Assembly: GCF_007741475.1 (NCBI RefSeq)
Contig: NZ_CP036261.1
Location: forward strand, 4,713,798-4,777,797
Reading direction: 5' to 3'
DNA from: Rosistilla ulvae
GTDB taxonomy: Bacteria; Planctomycetota; Planctomycetia; Pirellulales; Pirellulaceae
DNA length: 64,000 nucleotides
Part shown: positions 33,727 through 42,947 of the stretch, in pieces
Layout: every line of letters begins with the position of its first letter
Position numbering within the stretch: the stretch's first letter is position 1
Notes under the pieces: model-generated
What the model saw: the letters and a program-made list of their open reading frames with translations, nothing else
Told to the model about the DNA's origin: nothing
Databases searched by the model: none
Translations under genes and position numbers: made by a program

Positions 33727-34926
33727 TTAAGTTGACGACAGCGTCCGAGCGGTCTCAACGACCTGGATCAATCGATCGATATCCTGTTCGTTGTTGTAAA
33801 CGTGGACGCTGGCTCGCACGCCTCCGCCGCGACAACTAAGTACAACGTCTTGCTGCAATCCGATCCCACGGACCTCCGCTGGGGGGACCCCCGGGACGTC
33901 GAACACAACGATGCTGCTGCGGTTGGCTGCGGGCCAATCGTGCAGAACGTTTGCGCCAGCTTGCTGCAGACGCTCGACCAACGTAGCGGTTGTCTGAAGG
34001 ACCCGATTGGCGATCGCATCGCGTCCGTGCGCTTCGATGACTTTCCAAAACATGGAAGCGCTTTCCGCTAGCGACAACAGCCCCACCATATTCGCCGATC
34101 CAGCTTCAAAACGGGAAGCCTCGGGGCGTAGATCGAGCTGCGCGTTGGCAAAGTCAGCGGAATTGCGGACGCTGTGCCAACCGACATGCGTGCAGCGCAG
34201 CAGATCCAAGTGCTCCCGGCGAATATACGCAAAACCGGCTCCTTCGGGGCCCAACATCCATTTGTGACCGTCGGCGGCAAGGAAATCGATCGGAGTCTTG
34301 GCGACATCGATCGGATAGATTCCCATTCCTTGAATCGCGTCGACAAACAGCAACGCACCTCTGGAGTGGACCAATTCGGTCAGCGCATCGAGATCGACTC
34401 GAAACCCCGATGCATATCCGACCCAACTGATCGCCACGATGCGAGTTCGGTCATCGATCTGTTCGGCGATCGCGTCGAACGAAACTTCGCCGCCGGGAGA
34501 CTCGACGGTGCGAACTTCGACTCCTTTGGATTTCTGATTATCCCATGGCAAACGGTTCGACGGGAATTCGCCGGCAAAGGTGACTACATTGTCTCCGGAT
34601 TCCCAGGGAAACCCTTCGGCAACGAGATTGATTCCATGGGATGTGTTTGGAATCATCGCGATTTCCGCCGTCGATGCGCCCAACCATTGGGCAACACCGC
34701 TACGGAACGACTCCACCCCCTTGGCCCAAAACGGCCAGAGAGTAGTGGCTGTTTGTGCAGCTTCGTCGGCGAACCCGATCATCCGCAATTGAGCCGGTTC
34801 CGAAAGTGGGGCAACGGCCGCGTGATCAAAGTAGGCCCACCGCTGTGCGATTGGCATCTTGGACCGCCACCACAGCCAAGGATCGGACTGCAGCGAATAT
34901 TCGGTGGATAGTGGTTGGTTTGACAT
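33727..34926 (-). CDS. Class V-fold PLP-dependent aminotransferase (cysteine desulfurase-like)
   Basis: 399 residues. PLP lysine 222 lies in LAADGHKWMLGPEG, with Asp196 and Gln199 in FVDAIQG. The substrate-side ending is CRGGGVRASVHVYNNEQDIDRLI. The family includes cysteine desulfurases, kynureninase and isopenicillin epimerase-like enzymes. A Cys precedes the RGGG segment, but the SufS active-site loop is not clear, so calling it SufS would not be safe even though the suf operon nearby lacks a desulfurase. It stands alone. Confidence 0.8.
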   Translation of the reverse strand: MSNQPLSTEYSLQSDPWLWWRSKMPIAQRWAYFDHAAVAPLSEPAQLRMIGFADEAAQTATTLWPFWAKGVESFRSGVAQWLGASTAEIAMIPNTSHGINLVAEGFPWESGDNVVTFAGEFPSNRLPWDNQKSKGVEVRTVESPGGEVSFDAIAEQIDDRTRIVAISWVGYASGFRVDLDALTELVHSRGALLFVDAIQGMGIYPIDVAKTPIDFLAADGHKWMLGPEGAGFAYIRREHLDLLRCTHVGWHSVRNSADFANAQLDLRPEASRFEAGSANMVGLLSLAESASMFWKVIEAHGRDAIANRVLQTTATLVERLQQAGANVLHDWPAANRSSIVVFDVPGVPPAEVRGIGLQQDVVLSCRGGGVRASVHVYNNEQDIDRLIQVVETARTLSST

Positions 34927-35073
34927 GCATAATCACTAAAATACGTGCCGCCTGTAGGACGAACCCAGATTCGTGCTAATCGGCTTAGGTGAAACACTTT
35001 TCTTTAACTATACTGATGCACTTGGCTTCCCAACATGCACGTCAGTACCGCGATAATAAGCCGAGGATCGTTG

Positions 35074-35277
35074 ATGCCCAAGGCACTATGCCTGATCAGC
35101 CTTGTGGTGGCTGCTCTGTTATTTATCTTATTTGCCTCCGACTTTGGAATGAGTATGGCAGGCATGGATGATGTTGCGCCCTTCCAAGGGGCCAGTATGA
35201 TGATGGACATCGCCTTCTTAATACTCAGCATCGCCCTTGGTGTCATGAGCTGGATGACGTTCCGCGAGCAGGTCTGA
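35074..35277 (+). CDS. Small two-helix membrane protein
   Basis: 67 residues from the ATG at 35074, with GAGG about 8 nt upstream. An upstream in-frame start at 35035 has none. Two hydrophobic helices (LISLVVAALLFILFA and MMMDIAFLILSIALGVMSWM) flank a short loop (GMSMAGMDDVAPFQGAS). Such tiny membrane proteins are conserved in related genomes, but their function is unknown. Confidence 0.7.
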   Translation: MPKALCLISLVVAALLFILFASDFGMSMAGMDDVAPFQGASMMMDIAFLILSIALGVMSWMTFREQV

Positions 35278-35318
35278 CCGAAGGCCCGCCCAAACGGAGC
35301 AGCCTGGTCAAACAAAAA

Positions 35319-35346
35319 GAGGGCCGAAGCTACAGCTTCGACCCTC
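35319..35346 (-). terminator. Intrinsic terminator of YTV gene 1
   Basis: GAGGGCCGAAGCT pairs with AGCTTCGACCCTC (one mismatch). On the minus strand the stem is followed by TCTTTTTGTT. It lies 43 nt after the YTV stop codon. Confidence 0.75.
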
Positions 35347-35388
35347 TTCGGCTTTCGTTAGCAGACCCTAAGTGGTCCAGTCAACGTT

Positions 35389-37038
35389 CTAGCATCCGCA
35401 ACCGCTGTTGCATCCGCCGCAGCTCGCTGGTGCTGGGCAGCAAACCTGAACAGGAACTTGCTTGCAGATCGTTCGTGGAACGCAACGAGTGACGGTGTAA
35501 GGTTCGCAAACCTTTTCGCACTTCGGTACGCAGATCGTCTTGGTGTAGCATTCCTTCTGCATCGTGGTGCAGCATACGGTGCGAGTGCGGCACTCGGGAA
35601 CCATTCGGCAGACCTTGTAGCAAACGGTCTTGGTGCGTGGTTCGCAAACCATGCGGCAGACGGTGTAGTTGCAGGTCTTTTGACGTGGTTCGCAAACCAT
35701 ACGGCAGACTTTGTAGGTGCAGGTCTTCTGACGTTGCTCACAAACCATGCGGCAGACCTTGTAGCAAACGGTCTTTTGACGTGGTTCGCAAACCATTCGG
35801 CAGACCTTGTAGGTGCAGGTCTTTTGACGTGGTTCGCAGACCATACGGCAGACCTTGTAGGTGCAGGTCTTTTGACGTGGTTCGCAAACCATACGGCAGA
35901 CGGTGTAGTTGCAAACTTTGGTGCGGCATTCAGGAACGCGACGGCAAACCGTGTAGCAGACTTCCTTGGTGCGGCATTCAGCAACTTGACGGCAAACGGT
36001 GTAAGGAACTTCAACCGTGTAGCATTCGCGACGGTAGCGAGTGCAGGTGATTTCCTTGGTTTCGCAAGTTGGGTGCCAAACCCGTTTTGTGCAAGTACGA
36101 GGAGCACATTGGTAGGTTTCGGTGCGGCAGCAACCTGGTGTGTAAACGTTCTTGCATTGGCATGGATCCCAAGTGCAAGTACCTGGTTCACGGATCACGC
36201 GGGTGCGAGTTGGGCCGGGAACTTCGTAGGTCTGAGTCTCCCAGTGACCGCCACGAACTTGGATCGTGCGAGTGTAGGTCTCAGGAACCATGCGGCTCTT
36301 GGTGACCGTGCGAGAGCGTTGCTCACGAACGGTGTTGTACACGGTGTAGTTTACAGTCCGTGTCTTTTGCTCTTGAACGTTACGATAAACGGTGTAGTTG
36401 ATCGTGCGTTGCTTGGTCTCGTACACAGGCTTTTGAACCGTGTAGTTGATGACGCGAGTCTTGGTCTCGTACACAGGCTTTTGAACTGTGTAGTTGATGA
36501 CGCGAGTCTTGGTCTCGTACACAGGTCGCTTGACCGTGTAGTTGATGACGCGAGTCTTGGTTTCGTACACAGGCTTTTGAACTGTGTAGTTGATGACGCG
36601 AGTCTTGGTTTCGTACACAGGTCGTTGAACCGTGTAGTTGATGACACGAGTCTTGGTCTCGTACACAGGCTTTTTGACCGTGTAGTTGATCACCTTGGTG
36701 CGAGTTTCATACACAGGCTTCATGACCGTGTATTGAACTTCTTTCTGTGTTGTCACAGGAACCATGCGAGTCGCTTGAACTTCGCGTTGTTCGGTGCTAC
36801 GAACATAACGTGTGCGGTAACGGGTCTCTTGGACCTGTTCGTAAACCGTCTCGCGAACGGTCTTCATGACGGTGTGTGTTCCACAACCGCCCGATGCGGC
36901 TGGAACAACATCCGATGCGCTGGCGCACCCACCACAATCTTGGTAGCTGATGGCATTACAATACGCCGCATCAGCCGACTTTGCCGAACCGACAGCCAAC
37001 ATAGCTGCGATCGCTGGCAGAAGCATTAGCTTTCTCAT
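35389..37038 (-). CDS. YTV-repeat cell-envelope protein 1 (16-residue repeats)
   Basis: 549 residues from the ATG at 37038, which has a GAGGAGAG ribosome-binding site and gives a signal peptide (MLLPAIAAMLAVGSAKSADA). An upstream frame extension is not supported. Residues 103-246 are about nine 16-residue repeats (YTVxKPVYETKTRVIN) with no Cys. Residues 346-489 are about nine more 16-residue repeats of a Cys-rich version (YKVCRMVCEPRQKTCT). A Cys-rich linker (about 285-345) and tail (ending CGGCNSGCGC) frame them. This matches the YTV family (Pfam PF07639), known from Rhodopirellula and linked to its cysteine-rich, detergent-resistant protein wall. Cross-linking through disulfides is inferred. 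Confidence 0.87.
   Translation of the reverse strand: MRKLMLLPAIAAMLAVGSAKSADAAYCNAISYQDCGGCASASDVVPAASGGCGTHTVMKTVRETVYEQVQETRYRTRYVRSTEQREVQATRMVPVTTQKEVQYTVMKPVYETRTKVINYTVKKPVYETKTRVINYTVQRPVYETKTRVINYTVQKPVYETKTRVINYTVKRPVYETKTRVINYTVQKPVYETKTRVINYTVQKPVYETKQRTINYTVYRNVQEQKTRTVNYTVYNTVREQRSRTVTKSRMVPETYTRTIQVRGGHWETQTYEVPGPTRTRVIREPGTCTWDPCQCKNVYTPGCCRTETYQCAPRTCTKRVWHPTCETKEITCTRYRRECYTVEVPYTVCRQVAECRTKEVCYTVCRRVPECRTKVCNYTVCRMVCEPRQKTCTYKVCRMVCEPRQKTCTYKVCRMVCEPRQKTVCYKVCRMVCEQRQKTCTYKVCRMVCEPRQKTCNYTVCRMVCEPRTKTVCYKVCRMVPECRTRTVCCTTMQKECYTKTICVPKCEKVCEPYTVTRCVPRTICKQVPVQVCCPAPASCGGCNSGCGC
35572..36003 (-). repeat. Coding repeat: nine 48-bp Cys-rich YTV units
   Basis: Encodes residues 346-489 of YTV protein 1. 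Units begin at residues 346, 362, 378, 394, 410, 426, 442, 458 and 474. The consensus is YKVCRMVCEPRQKTCT, with three to five Cys per unit. Confidence 0.85.
36301..36732 (-). repeat. Coding repeat: nine 48-bp Cys-free YTV units
   Basis: Encodes residues 103-246 of YTV protein 1. Units begin at residues 103, 119, 135, 151, 167, 183, 199, 215 and 231. The consensus is YTVQKPVYETKTRVIN, and the central DNA units are nearly identical. Confidence 0.87.
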
Positions 37039-37489
37039 TTCCCACTCTCCTCGGATCTTGCTTAACGGAAACCTTGCTTGACATACGCTTGAATCTGGTC
37101 TGCTCGAGATTGGTCTCGCCACACATCGCGGGGAATATGCAAACCAGTGGCAACAATGAGACGCGACCCAGATCGTGGCAAAATAGCCAGGCAGGGTAGA
37201 CCGCTCTCGGTGCATCAATTTCATCGACTGCGAAACAAAGGTGGGATAGTTAAAGAGCAACGCAAAGTAAAATTAGAAGGTTTGCGGTGTTTGGCTGGTT
37301 CATTCCTTGTCAGATTTAACGATTGTGTGGGTTATCAAACGCCGCGACCGTTGCCTTCAGCCAACATTCGTTGTTTAAACGCAATCCCCCAATCGTTAGA
37401 ATCGGGACAGGCAACCCGTTGTTGGCGAGCATCGTTCACCAACCGGAATAACGATATGGGGGCCGTTCGCAACCGTTTCCGGGGAACCA
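37039..37489. other. Divergent intergenic region between YTV gene 1 and rex
   Basis: 451 bp with no supported gene. It should hold the YTV promoter (minus strand) and the rex promoter. I found no convincing Rex operator or -35/-10 pair. Confidence 0.5.
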
Positions 37490-38173
37490 ATGGCCGCAGA
37501 ACCTACCGAACCCAACAGCCAGCCGGATTTCCCACCCGGCAGTGCTATCAATCCCGCCATTCCCCCAGCGACTGTCGCCCGTTTGATTCTTTATGCACGC
37601 GAACTGGGACGCTTGCGCCGCGAGGGAGAATCGCACGTCAGCAGCAAGTTGTTGGGGCAGTTGTTGTCGGTCAGCGACGCTGTCGTCCGCCGCGATGTGA
37701 GCCATCTGGGATCGATGGGGCAGCGCGGCGTGGGATACGAAATCGTGCCGCTGATTCGACAAATCCGTCAGACGATGGGGACCAACCTCTCTTGGAAGGT
37801 TGCTCTCATCGGTGCGGGCAGCCTCGGGCACGCGTTGCTGCGCTATCGCGGCTTCGACGAGCAAGGCTTTCAATTGGTCGCCGCCTTCGATACCGACCCC
37901 GCGATCTGCAGCCGCAGCATCGGAGGGGTTCCGATCCTACCACTGGATCAACTTGAAACGACCATCGCGACCGAAGGTGTTACGCTGGCCATCCTGGCGG
38001 TACCGGTCGATGCCGCAGATGCCGTGGCGAAACGCCTGGCCGCGTCGGGAGTCGCGGGCATATTGAACTTTGCCCCTCGGACGCTGCAGAAATTCCCCGG
38101 CGTTTGCGTTGTGAACGTCGATCTGGCGAGCGAATTGCAGCAGCTTTCGTTTGCTGTTGTCAGCCAAAAGTAA
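37490..38173 (+). CDS. rex: Redox-sensing transcriptional repressor Rex
   Basis: 227 residues. An N-terminal winged helix (about 27-85: ATVARLILYARELGRL, LLSVSDAVVRRDVSHLG) precedes a Rossmann domain (ALIGAGSLGHALL, with GAGSLG at 108-113) and the C-terminal dimer segment (NVDLASELQQLSF). Rex binds DNA when NAD+ is high and is released by NADH. It adjusts fermentation and respiration genes. The N-terminal 25 residues are a Pro-rich extension. It precedes the glycosyltransferase gene by 131 nt. Confidence 0.9.
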   Translation: MAAEPTEPNSQPDFPPGSAINPAIPPATVARLILYARELGRLRREGESHVSSKLLGQLLSVSDAVVRRDVSHLGSMGQRGVGYEIVPLIRQIRQTMGTNLSWKVALIGAGSLGHALLRYRGFDEQGFQLVAAFDTDPAICSRSIGGVPILPLDQLETTIATEGVTLAILAVPVDAADAVAKRLAASGVAGILNFAPRTLQKFPGVCVVNVDLASELQQLSFAVVSQK

Positions 38174-38304
38174 CCAACGACGGCACCGGAAAACGGGTGT
38201 TTGCGTCGTCGAATGGCTTGCTGCGAAATTTTCTCCCCCATCCTGCAGGGGAGAGCTATGCTTCAGGGGACGCAACCTAGTTTCGCTAGCCAAGGAGCCT
38301 ATAA

Positions 38305-39522
38305 GTGGCCAACGAATTGTTGTTCGACGAACACACACCCCAGGCGACGATCGCCACTCCGCACCTCGATCTTTCCAAGCAGCCCGCGCACCACAATCCG
38401 GGGCGCCGCGGTCAGCGGGTATTGCGCGTGTTGCACGTTGTCAACGGTGAACATTTCTCGGGAGCCGAACGCGTTCAAACCCATTTGGCACGCTGTCTGC
38501 CGGAATTTGGAGTCAGTGTCGATTTCGCCTGCCTGACCCCCGATCGTTTCCCCAAGCACTTCGACGTGGAAACGAGCCAGTTGTTCGACATGAAGATGCG
38601 AAACCGCTGGGACATCGCTGCGGCGCGGCGAGTTGCCAAACTGGCTCGCGATGGCAATTACCAGCTGTTGCATGCCCATACGCCACGTTCGGCGATGATC
38701 GCGGCGTACGCATCGCGGCAAGCGCGGCGACCTTGGGTATACCACGTTCACAGCCCCGCCGCCGCCGATTCGACCCGTCCGATTCAGAACCGCATCAACG
38801 CGATGACCGAGCGTTTCTGCCTGTTTTCGGTCTCGCATCAGATCGCAGTCTCGAACAGCTTGCGGGAGCACACGATCGGGTGCGGATTTGATGCTGCAAA
38901 CGTTTCGACAGTTCATAACGGGGTACCGACGATTCGTCCTCCACGCACGGAATTCCCGCAAGTTGGTGGCGTCTGGACGCTTGGCATCGTCGCCCTGCAT
39001 CGCCCTCGCAAGGGACTTGAGACCTTGCTCGACGCCCAACGTATTGTCCGCGATGCCGGATATGACGTCCGCCTGCGATGCGTCGGCCCTTTCGAAACCC
39101 CCGCCTACGAAGCGAGCATTCGTTCGCGGATCGATGAATTGCAACTGGGCCCCGACGTCGAATTCACCGGATTTGTCGACGACATTCCCGCTGCCTTGGC
39201 CCAGTTGGACGCGATGGTTTTACCGAGCCTGTTTGGCGAAGGACTGCCGATGGTCGTCCTCGAAGCAATGGCTGCGGCAGTGCCGGTGATCGCCACCCGC
39301 GTCGAGGGAACTCCCGAGGCGATCCGACACGATCACGAAGGGCTGCTGGCCGCTCCGAACGATCCCGCAGATTTGGCGGCACAGATCACGCGGTTGGTCA
39401 GCGGCGAGGTTTCCTGGCATGAATTGGCCGAATCCGCATCGGAACGCCACGCCGCTGAATTCTCCGATATGGCGATGGCCCGCGGCGTTGCCGATGTCTA
39501 CAACAAAGTTGTCGATCGTTAG
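38305..39522 (+). CDS. GT-B glycosyltransferase (GT4-like)
   Basis: 405 residues from a GTG at 38305, 7 nt after AAGGAG. Rossmann-like halves are visible: LRVLHVVNGEHFSGAERVQTHLA (acceptor side), HRPRKGLETLLDAQRIV, then the donor-site signature FGEGLPMVVLEAMAAAVPVIATRVEGTPE with the E-x7-E-like glutamates. It transfers a sugar from a nucleotide donor, probably in cell-envelope glycan assembly. Acceptor unknown. Cytoplasmic, with no membrane segment. Confidence 0.87.
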   Translation: MANELLFDEHTPQATIATPHLDLSKQPAHHNPGRRGQRVLRVLHVVNGEHFSGAERVQTHLARCLPEFGVSVDFACLTPDRFPKHFDVETSQLFDMKMRNRWDIAAARRVAKLARDGNYQLLHAHTPRSAMIAAYASRQARRPWVYHVHSPAAADSTRPIQNRINAMTERFCLFSVSHQIAVSNSLREHTIGCGFDAANVSTVHNGVPTIRPPRTEFPQVGGVWTLGIVALHRPRKGLETLLDAQRIVRDAGYDVRLRCVGPFETPAYEASIRSRIDELQLGPDVEFTGFVDDIPAALAQLDAMVLPSLFGEGLPMVVLEAMAAAVPVIATRVEGTPEAIRHDHEGLLAAPNDPADLAAQITRLVSGEVSWHELAESASERHAAEFSDMAMARGVADVYNKVVDR

Positions 39523-39778
39523 CAAACCTGGGGCCGGTCGCCCGCACTCTCCCCCTATCCTCGCCCGACGGCTAAACTCGTTTGAAGCGAGCGTCGCCGG
39601 CGCCAGCGATGCTTCCTTGCGGGTGAGAGGATTTCCCATCGGGACTGCGGCAAATACAAATGGACTCGCCGTACCAGGCATCCGAGCGGGCATGGCCCTT
39701 CAATCACCAAGAGAGTTCCGGCGAACCGCGGCGTCGTTTTTTAATGATCTCCGAAACGACGGATCGCACCTCTCCGCC

Positions 39779-40249
39779 ATGGCCAATCCCCCCGAACTTC
39801 CGCGATCCACGGCCTATCGCCATAGGCGAACATTGCTGATGTTCGCCGCAGCCACAGTGCTGATCGTTGCGGGTGGGTTCCTCCTGCACCACTTTGAACC
39901 CAACGAAACGTCTTGGTACCCAAAGTGTCCGCTGCATGAAATGACCGGCCTGCATTGCCCAGGATGCGGCACCACGCGGGCCGTGTGGGCGATCCTGCAT
40001 GGCGACGTGACGACCGCCATCCGAATGAACCCGTTGGTCGTTCTTGGCAGTCCGGTCGTGCTGGGGCTGATCTGGCGAGAACGTCGACGCGGACGAACCG
40101 GCCAACGCACGACGGCCACCCTGTCCTGGACGATTCTCGTCGTGCTGATCGGCTATTTCATCGCCCGCAATGTTCCGTCACCAACTCGCAGTTGGTTCGC
40201 CCCACCGAGTCCGACCACATCGGTCAAAGACGCACCCGAAGAAAACTAA
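39779..40249 (+). CDS. DUF2752 membrane protein
   Basis: 156 residues from the ATG at 39779. An ATG at 39692 in the same frame is possible, and neither has a strong ribosome-binding site. Hydrophobic segments lie at about 18-35 (TLLMFAAATVLIVAGGFLL), about 80-95 and about 115-130. The family signature HCPGCGTTRA is at residues 59-68. The function of the family is unknown. The open frame upstream overlaps the end of the glycosyltransferase gene and looks non-coding. Confidence 0.75.
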   Translation: MANPPELPRSTAYRHRRTLLMFAAATVLIVAGGFLLHHFEPNETSWYPKCPLHEMTGLHCPGCGTTRAVWAILHGDVTTAIRMNPLVVLGSPVVLGLIWRERRRGRTGQRTTATLSWTILVVLIGYFIARNVPSPTRSWFAPPSPTTSVKDAPEEN

Positions 40250-40274
40250 CCGATGCATCGACATTGCCCCAGCG

Positions 40275-41282
40275 TTAACCAAGCGTCCAGACATTATCCG
40301 AAGCGCTCAATTGCAACGCCCGGACGGTCGCTTCGGGAAGCGCAACGGTCCCTTCATCGATCCAGTGCACCTGGCTGTTGACAGCTCGAAACCGTGCGGC
40401 GGATGTTGTCACGATCTGTCGCTTTGCATCGCTGGGGACTTCTCCCGCCCGAACCCTTGGATTGCGACAACTGGCAACACTGTGAATCGAATCGCGATCC
40501 GAATGCAGGATAGGGCCGGCATCAAATATATCGACCAATCCACGCGACACAAAACCTTCGCTCGCGAGCATCGCTTGAGCCGGCTGTGTCTGTTCGTGCA
40601 CTTGACCGATCACCTCGCGGACCTCTTCCGGCAACAGGTCCAAGTAGATCGGATGCTGTGGCATCAGATCATCGATGAACTTCTTCGAAACGGTCGACAA
40701 CGCATCGGCGACGGGGAAATCGACGTGAAAGAAATGTCGTCCAATCGCCTCCCAAAACGGACTTTTCCCCGTGGCATCCGAAACACCACGCATCTCCGCA
40801 ATCACTTCTTTTGCAAACCGCCCCGGCCGCTGCGCGATCATCGAAAACCGGGCCATCGACAGCAAGCGACCGCGTCCCCGACCGCGGAATGCGGGCAGCA
40901 AGAAAAGGCTGCCAATTTCGGTCGGACCGTCGTGGATCCGCTGCAGATGCAGACTTTGCACGTCCGCGCTAACGTCGAGTTCGACGGAAGATTTCGGTTC
41001 CGAGACGATTTCATAAGTGTAAAACGGTTCATAGCCGCCGGTCTTGGCGAAAATGCACGACGTTCCAACCAACGATCCCGATGCCAGATCTTCCATCACA
41101 AACACATACGGTTCGCCGCCGGGACGTTCCGATTTGCGAGTGAAGGCAAAGTGCGACCACTCCAGTCGTTCGTGCAGCTGATTTTTCGTCAACCGCAGCG
41201 ACGTCAAACCGACTCCGGCTCGGCCGATCAAATCGTACAGCGGTTCCCAATCGTCGAGCGTTGCGGCGCGTACAATTTCCAT
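40275..41282 (-). CDS. astA: Arginine N-succinyltransferase
   Basis: 335 residues from the ATG at 41282, 2 nt after the stop codon of the upstream aminotransferase gene. It matches AstA along its length, with the signatures AEMRGVSDATGKSPFWEAIGRHFF, LMPQHPIYLDLLPEEVREVIGQVHEQTQPAQA and VDIFDAGP. AstA transfers succinyl from succinyl-CoA to arginine, the first step of the arginine succinyltransferase (AST) pathway for using arginine as a nitrogen and carbon source. No astB, astD or astE is visible in the window. Confidence 0.9.
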   Translation of the reverse strand: MEIVRAATLDDWEPLYDLIGRAGVGLTSLRLTKNQLHERLEWSHFAFTRKSERPGGEPYVFVMEDLASGSLVGTSCIFAKTGGYEPFYTYEIVSEPKSSVELDVSADVQSLHLQRIHDGPTEIGSLFLLPAFRGRGRGRLLSMARFSMIAQRPGRFAKEVIAEMRGVSDATGKSPFWEAIGRHFFHVDFPVADALSTVSKKFIDDLMPQHPIYLDLLPEEVREVIGQVHEQTQPAQAMLASEGFVSRGLVDIFDAGPILHSDRDSIHSVASCRNPRVRAGEVPSDAKRQIVTTSAARFRAVNSQVHWIDEGTVALPEATVRALQLSASDNVWTLG

Positions 41283-41284
41283 CG

Positions 41285-42697
41285 TTACCTTGCCGGTGTC
41301 GAGGTTGAAGTCTGCAACATCCGATCGATGATCGCGATCGCTTGATCGATGTGCAGGGGCGTCGTAATAGCTGGGGGCGGCAGGAAGCGAATTCGGTAGG
41401 GATTCCCGCCGCACAAGAAACAGATCAGCCCCGCGTCGTAGAGTTCGCGAACCCAGCGATTGGCTGTTTCATAGCTGCCGTCGCCGGGCGTCAACGCGAT
41501 CATCATCCCCTTGCCATAAGGACCTTGAACCTGCCCTGGGTACCGCTGGGCAAGGGACTGCAAGCCACTGACAAAATGATCGTGGTTGCGTTGATTTCGG
41601 CCGTCGACACCAAAACATCCCGCCGACGCCAATTGGTCCAACATCCGCTGACCGGTCGCGATCGACGCCGATGCCCCGGTGAAGGTTTGGCTGAGAATCG
41701 GCGCGGTCGGCTGCAGTTGTTTGCGATAAAGCGTCGCACAAACCTGCGTGATCTTGCCAATCGTGACGATATCGACATACCGATCCAGATCAAACGATTG
41801 GTAGGCCAGCGGCGCGGTGGTCCGCCCAAACGATTGCACTTCGTCGAAGACCGTCAGGATTCCCGCTTCCCGGATCGGTTTCAACAGCGTCTTGAAAAAT
41901 TCGGGACTTCCCGCCACGTAGCCCCCTTCGCCCGCAATCGGTTCGGCCCAGAAAGCCGCATGCCGCCCCGGATATCGGGCCAACAATTCCTGCAATCGAT
42001 CGACAGCCGCTTGCGTACTCTCGCCCGGTTTCGCCGGATCATAGAAAGGCAAATAGTCGACGAGGATCGTTTCCGGAAGTCCGCTGCGGTAGCTTGGTCG
42101 GTCGGTCAACGCCGCCAACGCAAGCGATCGCCCCGCGAAACAGTTCGTAAAGGCGATGATCCGATCCGCTGGGCGACGCGCATGAAAAGCGATCTTCAGT
42201 GCGTTCTCGTTCGCCATCGCACCGCTTGTCGACAGCAGGCAGTGCCCCAAGTCCGAACCGCAGCAATTCGCCATGGCCAGCAAGCGTTCGCAGATTTCGA
42301 TCGAAGGGCGGTTCTGTTGCAAGTTGCCTTGCATCACCGTGTCCTCCAAAGCGCCGTCGATCGCCGCGTCCAACATCTGTTCGTGGCTGTGCCCCATCCC
42401 ATGGACGCCGATCCCGCCGATGAAATCCAGCTTGACACTACCGTCGGCCAATTCGACCCACGGACCGTTGCCAATGCCGCTGGCGATGTAAGGGAAATAG
42501 GGGGCCGCGCCGCGGGCCTCGGTCAGCCGCGCCAATTGAACCGCATAAGCTTCCGCAAGCTGTGGATTGGCGGAGCGCACCTCGGTCAGCGAACCAGAAT
42601 ATTCGCGGAGCGTTTCAGCCAACAAGGCCTTGGCCTGAGCGACCCGCGGGTCGTTGCGAAATCGATCGGCGATAAGACGAGAGTTGTCGTCGTTCAT
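41285..42697 (-). CDS. Class III aminotransferase (AstC/ArgD-like)
   Basis: 470 residues from the ATG at 42697; an in-frame start at 42718 is an alternative. PLP lysine lies in DIVTIGKITQVC, with the class III features LSTSGAMANENALKIAF and TVFDEVQSFGRTTAPLAYQ. It is longer than AstC (about 406) because of an N-terminal extension. Given the 2-nt gap to astA it probably transaminates succinylornithine. A lysine or GABA-type aminotransferase remains possible from sequence alone. Confidence 0.85.
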   Translation of the reverse strand: MNDDNSRLIADRFRNDPRVAQAKALLAETLREYSGSLTEVRSANPQLAEAYAVQLARLTEARGAAPYFPYIASGIGNGPWVELADGSVKLDFIGGIGVHGMGHSHEQMLDAAIDGALEDTVMQGNLQQNRPSIEICERLLAMANCCGSDLGHCLLSTSGAMANENALKIAFHARRPADRIIAFTNCFAGRSLALAALTDRPSYRSGLPETILVDYLPFYDPAKPGESTQAAVDRLQELLARYPGRHAAFWAEPIAGEGGYVAGSPEFFKTLLKPIREAGILTVFDEVQSFGRTTAPLAYQSFDLDRYVDIVTIGKITQVCATLYRKQLQPTAPILSQTFTGASASIATGQRMLDQLASAGCFGVDGRNQRNHDHFVSGLQSLAQRYPGQVQGPYGKGMMIALTPGDGSYETANRWVRELYDAGLICFLCGGNPYRIRFLPPPAITTPLHIDQAIAIIDRMLQTSTSTPAR

Positions 42698-42884
42698 GAA
42701 CCGTTTACCTGAACACAATAGCGCGAAAACCGGAACGATGGAAACTTCAAGTATATAGTCTCACGCCGCCAATGCGCAATCGCCGCAATATGGAACTCGG
42801 CGGAATCTGGCGCCAACCAACGACTGGCGCCTCGTCGCGACGGAGCAATCGAAGACGGATTCTTCCTCGATCACTCCATAAAAA

Positions 42885-42914
42885 AACCGGTAGACGCATG
42901 ATGCGTTACCGGTT
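42885..42914 (-). terminator. Intrinsic terminator of the outer-membrane protein gene
   Basis: AACCGGTA pairs with TACCGGTT and the inner ACGCAT with ATGCGT. On the minus strand the stem is followed by TTTTTTT. It lies 33 nt after the stop codon. Confidence 0.75.
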
Positions 42915-42947
42915 CAATTTCAAAGTGCTCGTCAAACGGAATTCGCG

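Noticed and set aside
33727-34926. Assigning the class V aminotransferase as SufS for the nearby suf operon
   Set aside because: It is 5 kb away, on the other strand, and the SufS active-site loop is not clear. Cysteine desulfurase is only one of several family activities.
36069-36305. Plus-strand open frames across the YTV gene 1 region (e.g. 35458-37029)
   Set aside because: Long antisense frames arise from the 48-bp periodic repeats and the restricted codon set. The minus-strand protein has the signal peptide, ribosome-binding site and terminator.
37371-37384. TTGTTTAAACGCAA as a Rex operator upstream of rex
   Set aside because: Only the outer TTG/CAA and one inner pair match. The Rex consensus TTGTGAAnnnnTTCACAA is not met.
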